The position numbers were made by a program, and so were the translations under genes. 64,000 bases of DNA from Blastochloris tepida. GTDB taxonomy: Bacteria > Pseudomonadota > Alphaproteobacteria > Rhizobiales > Xanthobacteraceae. The notes below the pieces were generated by a model. It was not told the DNA's origin. It saw nothing but the letters and a program-made list of their open reading frames with translations, and did no database searches. The stretch is taken from assembly GCF_003966715.1 (NCBI RefSeq), contig NZ_AP018907.1, positions 2,530,001-2,594,000 on the forward strand, given 5' to 3'. Positions 1 to 8,764 of the stretch are shown in pieces; position 1 is the first letter of the stretch; every line of letters begins with the position of its first letter.

Positions 1-994
1 CACCGTCGGCGTAGCTGCCCTGCAACATGAACTGGTCGCCCTTGGCCAGCATGTCGAGGTTGAAGGTCACGCCAGCGCCGATGGCGAAGCCATAGTCGGT
101 GTCGTTCGCGCTGAAGCCGTCCGGCTGGATCGCAGACCAATCGGTGTCAGCACGAAGCTGATGGATCGCACCCGACAGCTGGGCGGAACCCCAGGACTGG
201 TCGATGCGGAGATTCGCGACGATCTCCGGCATGGCCATGCCGCCCTGAGCCTGGAAGCCGTCGGTGTACGAGAACTGATCGAACACCGGGTCCACCCAGG
301 TCGTCACAGTACCGGCCGACGCCTGGATCTGGTTGCGACGGTTGAAGGAGTCTTCAACCGAGATCGTCGCCGACAGGCCGTTGCCGAGCGAGGCGGTGTA
401 GGCGAACAGGTTGTTGATCTTGTTCGAGCCGACATTGGCGGTGGCGAAGGTGCCGAGGCCGGTCGAGTAGTCGAAGAACGACTGCACGTAGCCGAAGGTG
501 AAGCCAGCGAACTGGATGAACGCGCGGTCCATCGAGGCGCCGAGAACACCAGCGCTGCCGTTCGGGTTCGAGCCGTTCCCGGTGGCGTCGTTGGTCACGT
601 AGAAGCGGCCATACGAGCGCAGGGTGCCGTACTCGGTGCGGGTGCGGGCGTCGAGGTCGACCGCAGCGCGGGCGCGGATGCTGAAGAGGTCGTCTTCGCG
701 ATCGTAGGACGCGTTGCCGCCCTGACGGATGTTGTTGTGGCTGCTGCTGCCGCTCAGCCAGATCGGGGCGGTCGCGCCGTCCGCGTAGTTGCTGTAGTAG
801 TCGACGCGCAGATAGCCGCCGACCTTCAGGCAGATGTCGGCGCCCGGGATGTAGTAGAAGCCGGCGCCGTAGGCGTCGCAAACCTTGACGTAGTCAACGG
901 CCTTGGCCTTGGCCGGCAGGTCGGCAGCCTGAGCGCTGGCAACCGCCACGAGACCCGCCGCGGAGCCGAGGAGAAGGCTCTTCACGATAGACAT
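1..994 (-). CDS. Porin, partial (C-terminus beyond left edge)
   Basis: Outer-membrane general porin of the rhizobial/Bradyrhizobium type, forming a beta-barrel for passive diffusion. It begins MSIVKSLLLGSAAGLVAV, a Sec signal peptide ending near AQA, followed by a mature start ADLPAKAKAVDYVKVCDAYG and a GAGFYYIPG...CLKVGGYLRVDYY segment typical of this family. The ATG is at 994-992 with GGAGG about eight bases upstream. About 331 codons are visible and the frame is still open at base 1, so the final strands lie outside the window. Several long ORFs on the opposite strand are shadows of this gene. The family call is firm; the substrate is unknown. Confidence 0.93.
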   Translation of the reverse strand, partial: MSIVKSLLLGSAAGLVAVASAQAADLPAKAKAVDYVKVCDAYGAGFYYIPGADICLKVGGYLRVDYYSNYADGATAPIWLSGSSSHNNIRQGGNASYDREDDLFSIRARAAVDLDARTRTEYGTLRSYGRFYVTNDATGNGSNPNGSAGVLGASMDRAFIQFAGFTFGYVQSFFDYSTGLGTFATANVGSNKINNLFAYTASLGNGLSATISVEDSFNRRNQIQASAGTVTTWVDPVFDQFSYTDGFQAQGGMAMPEIVANLRIDQSWGSAQLSGAIHQLRADTDWSAIQPDGFSANDTDYGFAIGAGVTFNLDMLAKGDQFMLQGSYADG

Positions 995-1542
995 AGATAA
1001 CCTCCGTTTTCTCTCTCGTTCTGATGGAGCGGGTTCTTGCCGTCAGGTGTTGTCACCCGGGGAAGTTCCCCAAACCCCTTGCCCAGTCCTTCCAGGTGCT
1101 TTCGGCCTTGCAGCTTCCGGCACCCTTGTTCCGGGGCGAGGCGGGGTTCCCCCCTCCGTCGCGTTGTCACCATGACGCGACAAGGTTTCACGATCAATGA
1201 TTCGAGGGGCTTCGACGGGGGGCAAGTGCCGCATTTCCCGGCACTGTTGCAAGAGTGCCACGGGCCGTTAATCAACCGCAAACCATAAGGTTTCTCCGCC
1301 TGCGGTCTTGGAACGGGTACCACGGTCCCGGCGCTCGAACGGCGCCGCGGCGGGGCGCTTCCCCCGTCATCGCCGGCTTGGCCCGGCGATGACGGCACCG
1401 CGGCCGCCCCGCCTGCCGGTCTCTTGTCCATCCCTGCCGCCGGACCGTTCGAATCGAGATCGCCGGGACAAGCTCGGCGATGACGACGGAGAGGCGGAAT
1501 CAGCCAGCCCGAAATCTTCGCATTCCGGGCCGCTGGGCATTC
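995..1542. other. Porin leader and promoter region, no gene seen
   Basis: This 550-base stretch separates the leftward porin start from the leftward DUF2076 gene. The porin promoter should lie here, but I could not place a convincing -35/-10 pair. Apart from the 1364-1395 hairpin and a related half-palindrome near 1459-1484 (GATCGCCGGGACAAGC type), I see no feature. ORFs on both strands here are low-complexity GC artefacts. Confidence 0.5.
1364..1395. repeat. Palindromic repeat, family E (ATCGCCGG hairpin)
   Basis: A perfect 13-bp inverted repeat, CCGTCATCGCCGG, with a 6-base loop. The same core (GTCATCGCCGGGCTTGCC and its complement) recurs at about 27020-27056 and 27107-27142, and a relative occurs inside both MITE copies near 41.5 and 43.3 kb. 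It lies downstream of the DUF2076 gene and could act as its transcription terminator, although no T-run follows. Confidence 0.7.
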
Positions 1543-2295
1543 TTACGCGAAGTCGCCGTCGTCGAACCCGCCATCGTCGAAGCCGATGTCGTCCTCGTCG
1601 GCGGAGGCGTCCTGCCAGCCCTTGTCGCCGCCGGAGGCGTCGCTGCCGGCGTCGGCCGGGGTGGCGTTCGCGGATTCCTTGCCGGACTCGCCCAGGCCGA
1701 GTCCGCCGGCCAGCTTCGAGGCTTCATCGCCGCCGGAGAAGGCGCTGGACAGCGCGTTGGCGATCATCATGCCGCCGGCAACGCCGAGCGCTGTCGACAT
1801 CGCCCCGGCCAGAAAGCCGCCGCCGCCGAAACCGCCGGCACGCTGGCCGGGCGCGGCCTGCTGGCCCCACGGGCCGGCGGCGGGCGCCGGCTGTGACCGG
1901 CCGCCCCACGGACCGGACGACGCACCGCCCACGTCCGGCTGCATGGGCGCGGCCGGCCGGCCGGGCTGGGACTGATAGGATTGGTATTGCGGCTGGGGCT
2001 GGGGCGCGCCGCCGCCGAACAGGCCCGACAGGAAGCCGCCCGAACCCTGCGGCGCCGGCTGCGGCCGCCGCGACAACTCTTCGACCTGGGCGCGGAGCTG
2101 CTCGACCTCCTGGCTCAGATTGGTCAGCGCCTGTTCCTGGACGTAGATCGCCTGCGCCATGACATAGGGCGCATAAGGCTGGGTGCGGATGCGCTCGGCG
2201 ATGAAACGTTCCGCCTCGGCATCGCGCTGCTGGCCTTCGGCCTGCGCAAGACGGTCGAAAATCCCGGCGATGACGGTCTTTTCCTCGGGCGACAT
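1543..2295 (-). CDS. DUF2076 domain protein
   Basis: A 250-aa protein of the DUF2076 family, whose function is not established. The N-terminal part (about residues 1-70) has the family pattern: PEEKTVIAGIFDRLAQAE, then an acidic/arginine helix, a PYAPYVMAQAIYVQEQAL segment and a short coiled coil (LSQEVEQLRAQVEEL). The remainder is low complexity, rich in Gly, Pro and Gln, with a Gly/Ala segment near 140-170 (GGFLAGAMSTALGVAGGMM) that could insert in a membrane. The C-terminus is very acidic, with DDIGFDDGGFDDG repeats. It is transcribed leftward, apparently alone. I see no catalytic motif. Confidence 0.85.
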   Translation of the reverse strand: MSPEEKTVIAGIFDRLAQAEGQQRDAEAERFIAERIRTQPYAPYVMAQAIYVQEQALTNLSQEVEQLRAQVEELSRRPQPAPQGSGGFLSGLFGGGAPQPQPQYQSYQSQPGRPAAPMQPDVGGASSGPWGGRSQPAPAAGPWGQQAAPGQRAGGFGGGGFLAGAMSTALGVAGGMMIANALSSAFSGGDEASKLAGGLGLGESGKESANATPADAGSDASGGDKGWQDASADEDDIGFDDGGFDDGDFA

Positions 2296-2417
2296 AGCGA
2301 CGAATTCCCCTTTCCATGCAGCCGGTCGGCCGGCCCGCGCGTCAGATAGGAAGCGCGGGCGCGGTTTGCGAGGGGTTCGGCGACGTTACGTCTACGGTTA
2401 CCGGCCGGCCTCCGGGA

Positions 2418-3230
2418 TCATCCGGAAACGATCACCCGCCGGTAGAGGTGCCAGGTGGCGTGCCCCAGCACCGGCAGCGCCACCGGCAGCAGCAGGAACA
2501 GCGCGGCCGCCGCACTGACCAGGGCGCTCGCCACGATCAGGGCAAAGGCGAACATCGGTCCCGGATTGGCCAGCACCGCGCGTACCGACACCGCCATGGC
2601 GGTGGCGAAATCGACGTCGCGGTCGAGCAGATAGGGGAACGACACCACGCTGATCGAAAACACCACGGCGGCGAGCATGGCGCCGACGACGTTGCCGAAC
2701 ACGAAGAAGCCAAGCCCGGTCGGGGTGGTGAGGATGACGTCCAGCAGCTCGCGCGGGGCCACCGGGTGGAGGCCGAAGGCGATGGCATAGATATAGGTGG
2801 CAAGCTTGACCCAGATGATCAGCGCGAACACCTGCACGACGCCGAGCATCGCGATCTCACGCCCCGACTGGCCGTGGATGGCGCCGAGAATGGCGCTCCA
2901 GGTCAGCGGCAGGCCGCGCTCGCGGCGGCGGCTGACCTCATAGAGGCCCACCGCGACGAACGGGCCGATCAGCACGAAGCCGGCGGTCATCGGGAAGACC
3001 AGGAAGGTCCAGTCCATGAAATACTCGAACGCCACGATGGCCAGCCCGGCGGCGGCATAAATGCCTCCGAAGAACAGGCCGAACTGCGGCGCGGCCTTGA
3101 AATCGTCGATGCCGGCGGCGATCACCGCCTTGATGTCGGCGCGGGTCAGCCGGCGGATGGACGGCAGCGCCCTTGCCAGCGGTCTGGCGTTCTGGACCGG
3201 TCCGTCCGTCGCGTTCACGTGCATGGTCAT
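2418..3230 (-). CDS. DUF2189 family integral membrane protein
   Basis: A 270-aa polytopic inner-membrane protein of the DUF2189 family (cytochrome c oxidase subunit I-like in some databases; role unknown). After about 40 hydrophilic residues (RRLTRADIKAVIAAGIDDF) come roughly six hydrophobic segments, including GLFFGGIYAAAGLAIVAF and LVFPMTAGFVLIGPFVAVGL, with a charged loop EVSRRRERGLP between segments two and three. The start at 3230 is chosen because GGAGAG precedes that ATG at good spacing; a longer frame up to 3401 is basic and low complexity and looks artefactual. No linked pathway genes. Confidence 0.85.
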   Translation of the reverse strand: MTMHVNATDGPVQNARPLARALPSIRRLTRADIKAVIAAGIDDFKAAPQFGLFFGGIYAAAGLAIVAFEYFMDWTFLVFPMTAGFVLIGPFVAVGLYEVSRRRERGLPLTWSAILGAIHGQSGREIAMLGVVQVFALIIWVKLATYIYAIAFGLHPVAPRELLDVILTTPTGLGFFVFGNVVGAMLAAVVFSISVVSFPYLLDRDVDFATAMAVSVRAVLANPGPMFAFALIVASALVSAAAALFLLLPVALPVLGHATWHLYRRVIVSG

Positions 3231-3365
3231 CGCTCTCTCCCTCGATATCCCTCCCCCCTTTGCCGCCGCCCTGACTTGCGACTGACTGGCAGTTTGGGTG
3301 GTATCTTGAGACGGCGTCAACCGACGTTGCCGTGAGAGGGGCGCGGCCAAACGCCCCAAACGCAA

Positions 3366-3392
3366 GCGGCGCGCCGGAGACCGGCGCGCCGC
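3366..3392 (-). terminator. Perfect GC hairpin downstream of the TorF-type porin
   Basis: A 12-bp perfect inverted repeat (GCGGCGCGCCGG) with a 3-base loop, 40 bases past the stop codon of the leftward porin gene. On that strand it is followed by TTGCGTTTGGGG rather than a clean U-tract. It is a likely terminator by position and stability. Confidence 0.6.
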
Positions 3393-3432
3393 AAACGTCA
3401 CGTCAAGGCAGTGCCTTGAGCTGATCTTAAGC

Positions 3433-4383
3433 TCACTTCAGGCTGTCGAGCGTGAGATCGACCGACAGCTTGGCCAGGAAGGTGGCACCGCACCACTTGG
3501 ACTGACCAAGGTCGTTGGCGCCGAAGTCGCCGGTGATCAGGTAGCAGTCGGTCTTGCTCAGGTCGGTGTCCGAGTAGCGCAGGTCGAGCGTGAACACCTT
3601 GTAGGTGAAGCCGATGCCGGCGTTCCAGGTGGTGTAGGACGGCAGCGACACATAGCCGTAGAAGTCGTCGGTGGTGCCGAGATCCTGGTAGCCGACCTCG
3701 CCGGACACGTAGACGCCGACGCCGTTCGCGAACGACGGGAAGACGTACTTGGCGACACCCGAATAGTAGATGCCTTCGGCGCCCGTGTTCACGTACGAGT
3801 CCGTGTAGTAGATATTGGCGCCGATGCTGAAGGCATCGGTCAGAGCAAGGTTGGCCTTGCCGTAGACTTCGAAGAAGCTCGCATCTTCCTTGGCGAGCGT
3901 GGCAACGCCGTACTTGTTGAATTCAAGCGTGCAGCCCGGAACCTGGGAGTAGGCAACGCCATCGAAGTTGTAGTTGTAGCACTCGCCGCCCGGATACCAG
4001 TAGTAGATGCCACCGATGTCGAGGGCGAGCTTGCCGAAGGTCGGGCGGATACCGCCATAGAGGTCGATCTCGGCCGCGGCGCGGTTCGGGAAGTCGATGC
4101 TGGCGCCGGCGATGCCGAGGTAGGCCTGGAAGTTCGGCGTAAAGTTGAGGCGCGGCTCGAAATAGGCCGACACCGACGGCTGGTTGTCCGACTGGGAAAT
4201 GCCGCGGAAGAGATAGTTCGAGCTCAGCGCCGCACCGAAGGCAATATCAAACATCGACGGCGGCGGCGGCACCTCGACGGTCTTGGTCTTGGCCTGCAGG
4301 TCGGCAGCATTCGCCGAGTTGGCGGCCAGCAGGACGGCGGCAGCGGCCGTCAGCGTCGTGAAGGTCTTCATCATGGTACTCAT
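3433..4383 (-). CDS. TorF family putative porin (Gcw_chp)
   Basis: A 316-aa predicted outer-membrane beta-barrel of the Gcw_chp/TorF-like family. A signal peptide (TTLTAAAAVLLAANSANA) precedes ADLQAKTKTVEVPPPPSMFDIAFG, then the family signature LSSNYLFRGISQSDNQPSVSAY and alternating aromatic strands (DLYGGIRPTFGKL, DIGGIYYWYPGG). Three internal cysteines near ECYNY and PGCTLEF and two near the C-terminus are unusual for a porin. The start at 4383 has GGAGGA about eight bases upstream; an ATG three codons later is possible. A strong hairpin follows the stop. The family is clear, the transported solute unknown. Confidence 0.88.
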   Translation of the reverse strand: MSTMMKTFTTLTAAAAVLLAANSANAADLQAKTKTVEVPPPPSMFDIAFGAALSSNYLFRGISQSDNQPSVSAYFEPRLNFTPNFQAYLGIAGASIDFPNRAAAEIDLYGGIRPTFGKLALDIGGIYYWYPGGECYNYNFDGVAYSQVPGCTLEFNKYGVATLAKEDASFFEVYGKANLALTDAFSIGANIYYTDSYVNTGAEGIYYSGVAKYVFPSFANGVGVYVSGEVGYQDLGTTDDFYGYVSLPSYTTWNAGIGFTYKVFTLDLRYSDTDLSKTDCYLITGDFGANDLGQSKWCGATFLAKLSVDLTLDSLK

Positions 4384-4785
4384 CCCCTGCTTCCTCCGCG
4401 GCGAGGCCCCAGCCCCCACGAAGCGTCGCGCCATTTGTGACAAATCCACTGCACGCAGAGGAAGGATAAACAGCGGGCACTTGCCTAATAAATGAGCAAA
4501 AAACGCCTTGTTTTGAACTTTACAAACTGCTGTTGCCGAACCGCAACAGCCATGCTGCCGCTCCCTGCTGCCGCCCCGACGGCTCCACGCCACCCTGGAG
4601 GGCGGCGCGGGGCAATTTACAGTTTCAGGTTGATCAAGCTGACGGTATCGCGAATCAAATTCGCTGGAGAAGCGGGCAGCGCCGCACGGAGTCCGGCCGG
4701 GGTCCGCCTGTTCTGCGGTCGCGGCGATCGGAACGCGGCATCTCGGCCCTGCAGGCCGGAAACCGCATCTTCCGGAGCCTGAGGC
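4384..4785. other. Intergenic region with a partial family-C repeat
   Basis: This is a 400-base gap between two leftward genes. Around 4712-4775 it holds one arm of the family-C repeat (GCGATCGGAACGCGGC ... GGCCGGAAACCGCAT), seen complete at 24248 and 54932. The AT-richer part at 4480-4550 is the probable promoter zone of the porin gene. No gene is recognised. Confidence 0.5.
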
Positions 4786-5328
4786 TCACGCCCCGGTCTG
4801 CGCGGGCGGCCGGGAGCGGCCGCCAAGCCCACCGCCAAGCCAGCCGCCGACACGGCGGCGCCCGACCCCGAAGATCAGCGAGGCCAGCGCCACGCCGATG
4901 ACGAATCCGGCGCCGGCATGCACCGCGCCCTCAATGGTCGCCGGCACGGCCGGGCGGAAATCGGCGAAGGCAGCGCGCCCGACCTCGCGGTCATAGGTGC
5001 GCACGAACACCGCCAGCCGCTCCAACGGCGCCGCCGTGTCCAGCGCGGTCTTGGTGGCGTCGAACGCCTCGAAGCGGCGGATCATGAAGGCGGCGTCGGC
5101 GCCACGGTCTCGCAGGAAGGTGGAGCCCGGCTTGGCGAATTCGGCGAGCCCCTGCTCGCGGGTCAGCCCGGCGCGGGCGGCGTCGGCATCGAAGCGCTCG
5201 ACGAAGCCGCGCAACTCGTCCAGCCGGCCGCCGAGGCGCTGGCTGTACTGCTGGGCGAACTCGGGAAACTGCGCCAGCGCGATGGCGCAGAGCGCGCCGG
5301 CAGCGAAGGCGAACAGGCGGTTGAGCAT
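4786..5328 (-). CDS. DUF2937 family membrane protein
   Basis: A 180-aa protein matching the DUF2937 family of proteobacterial membrane proteins of unknown function. The N-terminal hydrophobic helix LFAFAAGALCAIALAQF is followed by the conserved QFPEFAQQYSQRLGGRLDEL segment, a helical region (FDADAARAGLTREQGLAEF), and a second hydrophobic segment near residues 140-160 (GAVHAGAGFVIGVALASLIF) before a Gly/Arg-rich tail. The start at 5328 has an ideal AGGAGG five bases upstream; the longer frame to 5355 is rejected. It may be transcribed with the zinc/WD40 cluster upstream, but a 63-base gap leaves this open. Confidence 0.82.
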   Translation of the reverse strand: MLNRLFAFAAGALCAIALAQFPEFAQQYSQRLGGRLDELRGFVERFDADAARAGLTREQGLAEFAKPGSTFLRDRGADAAFMIRRFEAFDATKTALDTAAPLERLAVFVRTYDREVGRAAFADFRPAVPATIEGAVHAGAGFVIGVALASLIFGVGRRRVGGWLGGGLGGRSRPPAQTGA

Positions 5329-5391
5329 GGCGGCCTCCTGATACTCGACCAGCATGACGAGAAGCCGGGCGGAATGTTCCTCCGCCCGCGG

Positions 5392-6414
5392 CTACAGCGT
5401 CAAGATGCCCGCTGCGCCGTCCTCGGTGCCGTAGAGGAGGGTCGATCCCTTCTCGGCCCAGGCCAGCGCGCTCACCGGCCCGCCGCCGGGCGGGCGGACC
5501 AGGATCTCGGCGCCGTCCGACAGGCGGACGAGCAGGATCAGCCCATCTTCGAAGCCGATGGCGGCGATCTCGGTGGTGGGGTGGCAGGCCACCACCGCGA
5601 TGCGGGTCGCGCCCGGCGCGAACATCGCCGGCTGCTTGCCCATCGGCCCGTCCTTGGCCGCAAACGGCCAGATGATCAGCGCCGTCGCGCCACCGGTGGC
5701 GAGGCCGTTGCCGGTGGCGGTCCAGCTCATCGAGCGCACCCGGCCGGGATAGCCGGACATGCGCATGTTGGCGCCATCGGCCACCCGCCAGCCGTGAAGC
5801 TGGGGCTCGTGCATGGCGGTGACGACGAAGCGCCCGTCCGGGCTCCAGGTCACCGGCAGGTGCGAGCCCTTCCATTCGAGAAGCTCGGGCTTGGCCGCGG
5901 CGTTGGGGAACCACAGCGACACCCCGCCATAATGCGCCACCGCCAGCCGCACCCCCTTGGGCGCGAAGGCGAGGCCGCCGGGCGTCGAGGGCGCGGCGAA
6001 GGTCTTCGGGGCCCCCTTGCCGGGCTCGATTTTGCCGGTATCGGCATGAACGGTCTTGCCCGCCGACCACGCCCGCGCGCCGGCCGGGCCGAGCGCCACG
6101 GTGTCGATCCAGGCCTTGCCGGAGAACACCTCGTGCGCTGTGCCCTCAACCGTGGTTTCGACCACCCGGCCGTCGTCGCCGCCGGTGAGGAGGCGGCTGC
6201 CGTCGCAGGCGGCGCACAGGATCACGCCGCCGGGATGCGCGGCCACCCGGCGCTCGTCGGTGCCGGCGAACAGGATCCCGCCCTCGGCGAGCACCAGCAC
6301 CGGCGTCTCGCCGAGAAAGCCGCAGGCGGTGACCGTATCGCCGGGTGTGAGGATGCGAACGCGGTCGGCCACCGAAGGGGTCGGCGGGGTACCAGGATTG
6401 GCCGTCATGCTCAT
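5392..6414 (-). CDS. WD40-repeat beta-propeller protein
   Basis: A 340-aa cytoplasmic protein made of WD40-like repeats. Recurrent blade patterns are seen: CDGSRLLTGGDDGRVVE, FAPKGVRLAVAHYGGVSLW, WSPDGRFVVTAMHEPQLHGW, WTATGNGLATGGATALIIW and CHPTTEIAAIGFEDGLILL, giving roughly six to seven blades with no signal peptide and no catalytic domain. Its ATG overlaps the stop codon of the upstream CobW-type GTPase (ATGA), so the two are translationally coupled. The context suggests a part in zinc allocation, perhaps as a scaffold for the metallochaperone. That is inference only, as WD40 proteins have no single function. Confidence 0.85.
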   Translation of the reverse strand: MSMTANPGTPPTPSVADRVRILTPGDTVTACGFLGETPVLVLAEGGILFAGTDERRVAAHPGGVILCAACDGSRLLTGGDDGRVVETTVEGTAHEVFSGKAWIDTVALGPAGARAWSAGKTVHADTGKIEPGKGAPKTFAAPSTPGGLAFAPKGVRLAVAHYGGVSLWFPNAAAKPELLEWKGSHLPVTWSPDGRFVVTAMHEPQLHGWRVADGANMRMSGYPGRVRSMSWTATGNGLATGGATALIIWPFAAKDGPMGKQPAMFAPGATRIAVVACHPTTEIAAIGFEDGLILLVRLSDGAEILVRPPGGGPVSALAWAEKGSTLLYGTEDGAAGILTL

Positions 6415-7646
6415 GCGGCGACGCAGGCGGAGAAGCCGGACTCGATCTTGGCGCGGTCGAGCTTCCTGCCGATGAACACGAGGCGGCTCGTCCGCCGCTC
6501 GCCGTCGTTCCACGGCCGCTGGTGGGTGCCGTCGAGGATCATGTGCACGCCCTGGAACACGAATCGGTCGGGATCGTCCTTGAACGACAGGATGCCCTTC
6601 GAGCGCAGGATGCTGGGGCCATCCACCGCCACCAGATTCTGGATCCAGGGAAAGAACTTCTCGGGATCGAGCGGCGCCTCGAGTTCGAGCGCGACCGAGT
6701 CGATCTCCTCGTCGTGAATGTGCTTCAGCCCGCCGTGGCGGTGGATGATGCGGCCGGCCTCGTCGCGCTCGCTGCAGCCACAGCCGCAATCCTCGCCGTG
6801 CTCGTGATTATGGGCGTGATCGTGGTCATGGTCATGCGCATGCTCGTGGCCGTGCTTGCAGCCGCAGCCTTCGTCATGGCCATGTTCATGCGCATGGTCA
6901 TGGCCTTGGCCATGTTTGCAGCCGCAACCCTCGTCATGCGCGTGGTCATGGTCGCAGCCACACCCCTCGCCGTGCTCGTGGTCGCAGGCGTGCTCCTCTT
7001 CGGCTTCCAGGAAACCCGGTTCCAGCGACAGAATGCGGTCGAGGTCGAAGGCGCCGCGGCCGAGCACCCGGTCGAGCGGAACGGCGCAGCGCTGGGTGCG
7101 GTGGAGCGTGGCGTAGGGGTTGAGGCCGCGGATGCGCGCCTCCACCTCGGCAAGCTCGTCCAGGGTGACGAGGTCGGTCTTGTTGAGCAGCACGACGTCG
7201 GCGAAGGCGATCTGGTTCTTGGCCTCCGGCGCATCCTTCAGCCGCTCCGACAGCCATTTGGCGTCGGCCACCGTAACCACCGCGTCGAGCCGCGTCTTGG
7301 CCGAGACGATGTCATCGACGAAGAAGGTCTGGGCCACCGGGGCGGGATCGGCGAGGCCGGTGGTTTCGATCAGGATGGCGTCGAACTTGCCCTTGCGGCG
7401 CAGCAGGCCGTCGATGACGCGGATCAGGTCGCCGCGCACCGTGCAGCAGACGCAGCCATTGTTCATCTCGAACACTTCCTCGTCGGCGCCCACCACGAGG
7501 TCGTTGTCGATGCCGATCTCGCCAAACTCATTGACGATGACCGCGAACTTCTGGCCGTGCGGCTCGGAGAGGATGCGGTTGAGCAGCGTGGTCTTGCCGG
7601 CGCCGAGATAGCCGGTGAGGACGGTGACGGGAACCTTGTCGGACAT
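6411..7646 (-). CDS. CobW/COG0523-family GTPase, likely zinc metallochaperone
   Basis: A 411-aa G3E GTPase of the CobW/ZigA/ZNG1 group, which hydrolyses GTP to deliver a metal ion to client enzymes. Visible motifs are the P-loop GYLGAGKTT (12-20), the metal-binding CxCC (C65, C67, C68, in NGCVCCTV), ETTG (94-97), the guanine-binding NKTD (155-158), and a C-terminal CobW_C domain (IHDEEIDSVALELEAPL onward). Residues 219-291 are an extraordinary His/Cys/Asp tract with reiterated DEGCGCKHG and HDHDHAH blocks. It lies directly downstream of znuA in what looks like a Zur-controlled operon, which favours zinc over cobalt. The downstream WD40 gene overlaps it by four bases. Confidence 0.92.
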   Translation of the reverse strand: MSDKVPVTVLTGYLGAGKTTLLNRILSEPHGQKFAVIVNEFGEIGIDNDLVVGADEEVFEMNNGCVCCTVRGDLIRVIDGLLRRKGKFDAILIETTGLADPAPVAQTFFVDDIVSAKTRLDAVVTVADAKWLSERLKDAPEAKNQIAFADVVLLNKTDLVTLDELAEVEARIRGLNPYATLHRTQRCAVPLDRVLGRGAFDLDRILSLEPGFLEAEEEHACDHEHGEGCGCDHDHAHDEGCGCKHGQGHDHAHEHGHDEGCGCKHGHEHAHDHDHDHAHNHEHGEDCGCGCSERDEAGRIIHRHGGLKHIHDEEIDSVALELEAPLDPEKFFPWIQNLVAVDGPSILRSKGILSFKDDPDRFVFQGVHMILDGTHQRPWNDGERRTSRLVFIGRKLDRAKIESGFSACVAA

Positions 7647-7772
7647 CGGGGCTTCCAGAAAATCGGGGGCAAATCGGGGACGAGGCAGGCATTTGCGCCC
7701 TCCCCTCTCATCAAGAGGGAAGAGCGCGACAGACGCCGGCCGTCAAGCGCAACCTCGCGCCAGCAGGGTTGC

Positions 7773-8732
7773 TCAGCTCGTGGCCAGCGCGCCGGTCAGA
7801 GCTTCCATATTGTGTCGCATCATGTCGATGTAAGTGGGCGCCGGGCCGTCGGTTGCGGTCAGGGCGTCGGAATAGAGCGTGCCGCCGATCTTCGCGCCGG
7901 TCTCGTCGGCGATGCGCTTGACGAGGCGCGGGTCGCTGACGTTCTCCAGGAACACCGCCGGGATCTTCTGCTTCTTGATCTGGGCGATGATCCTCGACAC
8001 CGCCTTGGCCGAGGCCTCGCTGTCGGTCGAGACGCCGGTCGGCGCCACGAACGCGATGCCATACGCTTTCTCGAAATACTGGAAGGCATCGTGCGAGGTG
8101 ATGATGCGCCGCCGGTTGGCCGGGATGCGGGCGATCGCCGCCTTCACCTCGGCCTCCAGCGCATCGAGCCTGTCGAGATAGGCCTTGGCGTTGGCCTCGT
8201 AGGCGTCCCGGCCGGCCGGATCGGCCTTGATGAGCGCGTCGCGGATATTGGCGACGTAGATCTTCGCATTGCCGACCGACTGCCAAGCGTGCGGATCGAA
8301 CGCGCCATGGTGATGGCCGGCACGGTCGTGATCGTGATCATGGTCGTGATCGCCGTCCTCGGACTTGAGCGGGCTCACGCCATTGGTGGCGACCACCAGC
8401 GCCGCCTTGGTGCCGGACGCCTTCACCAGCCGGTCGATCCAGCCCTCGAAGCCGAGGCCGTTGACGAAGACCAGATCCGCGCCGGCCAGCGTCCGGGCGT
8501 CGGCGGGCGAGGGCGCGTAGACGTGGGCATCGCCATTGGGGCCGACCAGGGTCGTCACGTCGAGCCGGTCGCCGCCGACCGTCTTCACGAAATCGCCGAG
8601 GATCGAGAAGCTGGCGACGGCCTTGATCTTCGCCGGGGCGGCGGGCTGATCGGCGCTGTCCTCGGCGGTGGCGGGCGCAGCCGCCAGCAGCAGGGCGGCG
8701 GAGGCGAGAAGGATGGAGCGTCGGTCGAGCAT
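7773..8732 (-). CDS. znuA: Zinc ABC transporter substrate-binding protein ZnuA
   Basis: A 319-aa periplasmic high-affinity Zn(II)-binding protein (cluster A-I) that feeds ZnuBC. The N-terminus LDRRSILLASAALLLAAAPATA is a signal peptide with an RR pair. Expected metal ligands are present: H70 (GDAHVYAP), H148 (FDPHAW), H214 (TSHDAFQ) and D289 (YSDAL). Between them lies the flexible acidic His loop (129-142, DHDHDHDHD...HHH) that marks zinc-specific members. The start at 8732 has AGGAG six bases upstream; an in-frame ATG at 8747 would add five residues. It is the last transporter gene of the operon, with znuB 32 bases upstream and the CobW GTPase 126 bases downstream. Confidence 0.95.
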   Translation of the reverse strand: MLDRRSILLASAALLLAAAPATAEDSADQPAAPAKIKAVASFSILGDFVKTVGGDRLDVTTLVGPNGDAHVYAPSPADARTLAGADLVFVNGLGFEGWIDRLVKASGTKAALVVATNGVSPLKSEDGDHDHDHDHDRAGHHHGAFDPHAWQSVGNAKIYVANIRDALIKADPAGRDAYEANAKAYLDRLDALEAEVKAAIARIPANRRRIITSHDAFQYFEKAYGIAFVAPTGVSTDSEASAKAVSRIIAQIKKQKIPAVFLENVSDPRLVKRIADETGAKIGGTLYSDALTATDGPAPTYIDMMRHNMEALTGALATS

Positions 8733-8764
8733 CGAATTCTCCTGCATCGGAGTCTCTTCGGGGG

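Noticed and set aside
161..1000. 279-aa ORF on the plus strand at the left end
   Set aside because: It is the antisense shadow of the porin, whose signal peptide, ribosome site and porin motifs are on the minus strand.
4918..6717. 599-aa plus-strand ORF across the WD40/CobW region
   Set aside because: It is Arg/His/Gly-rich antisense of two well-supported minus-strand genes, a common artefact of GC-rich codon use.
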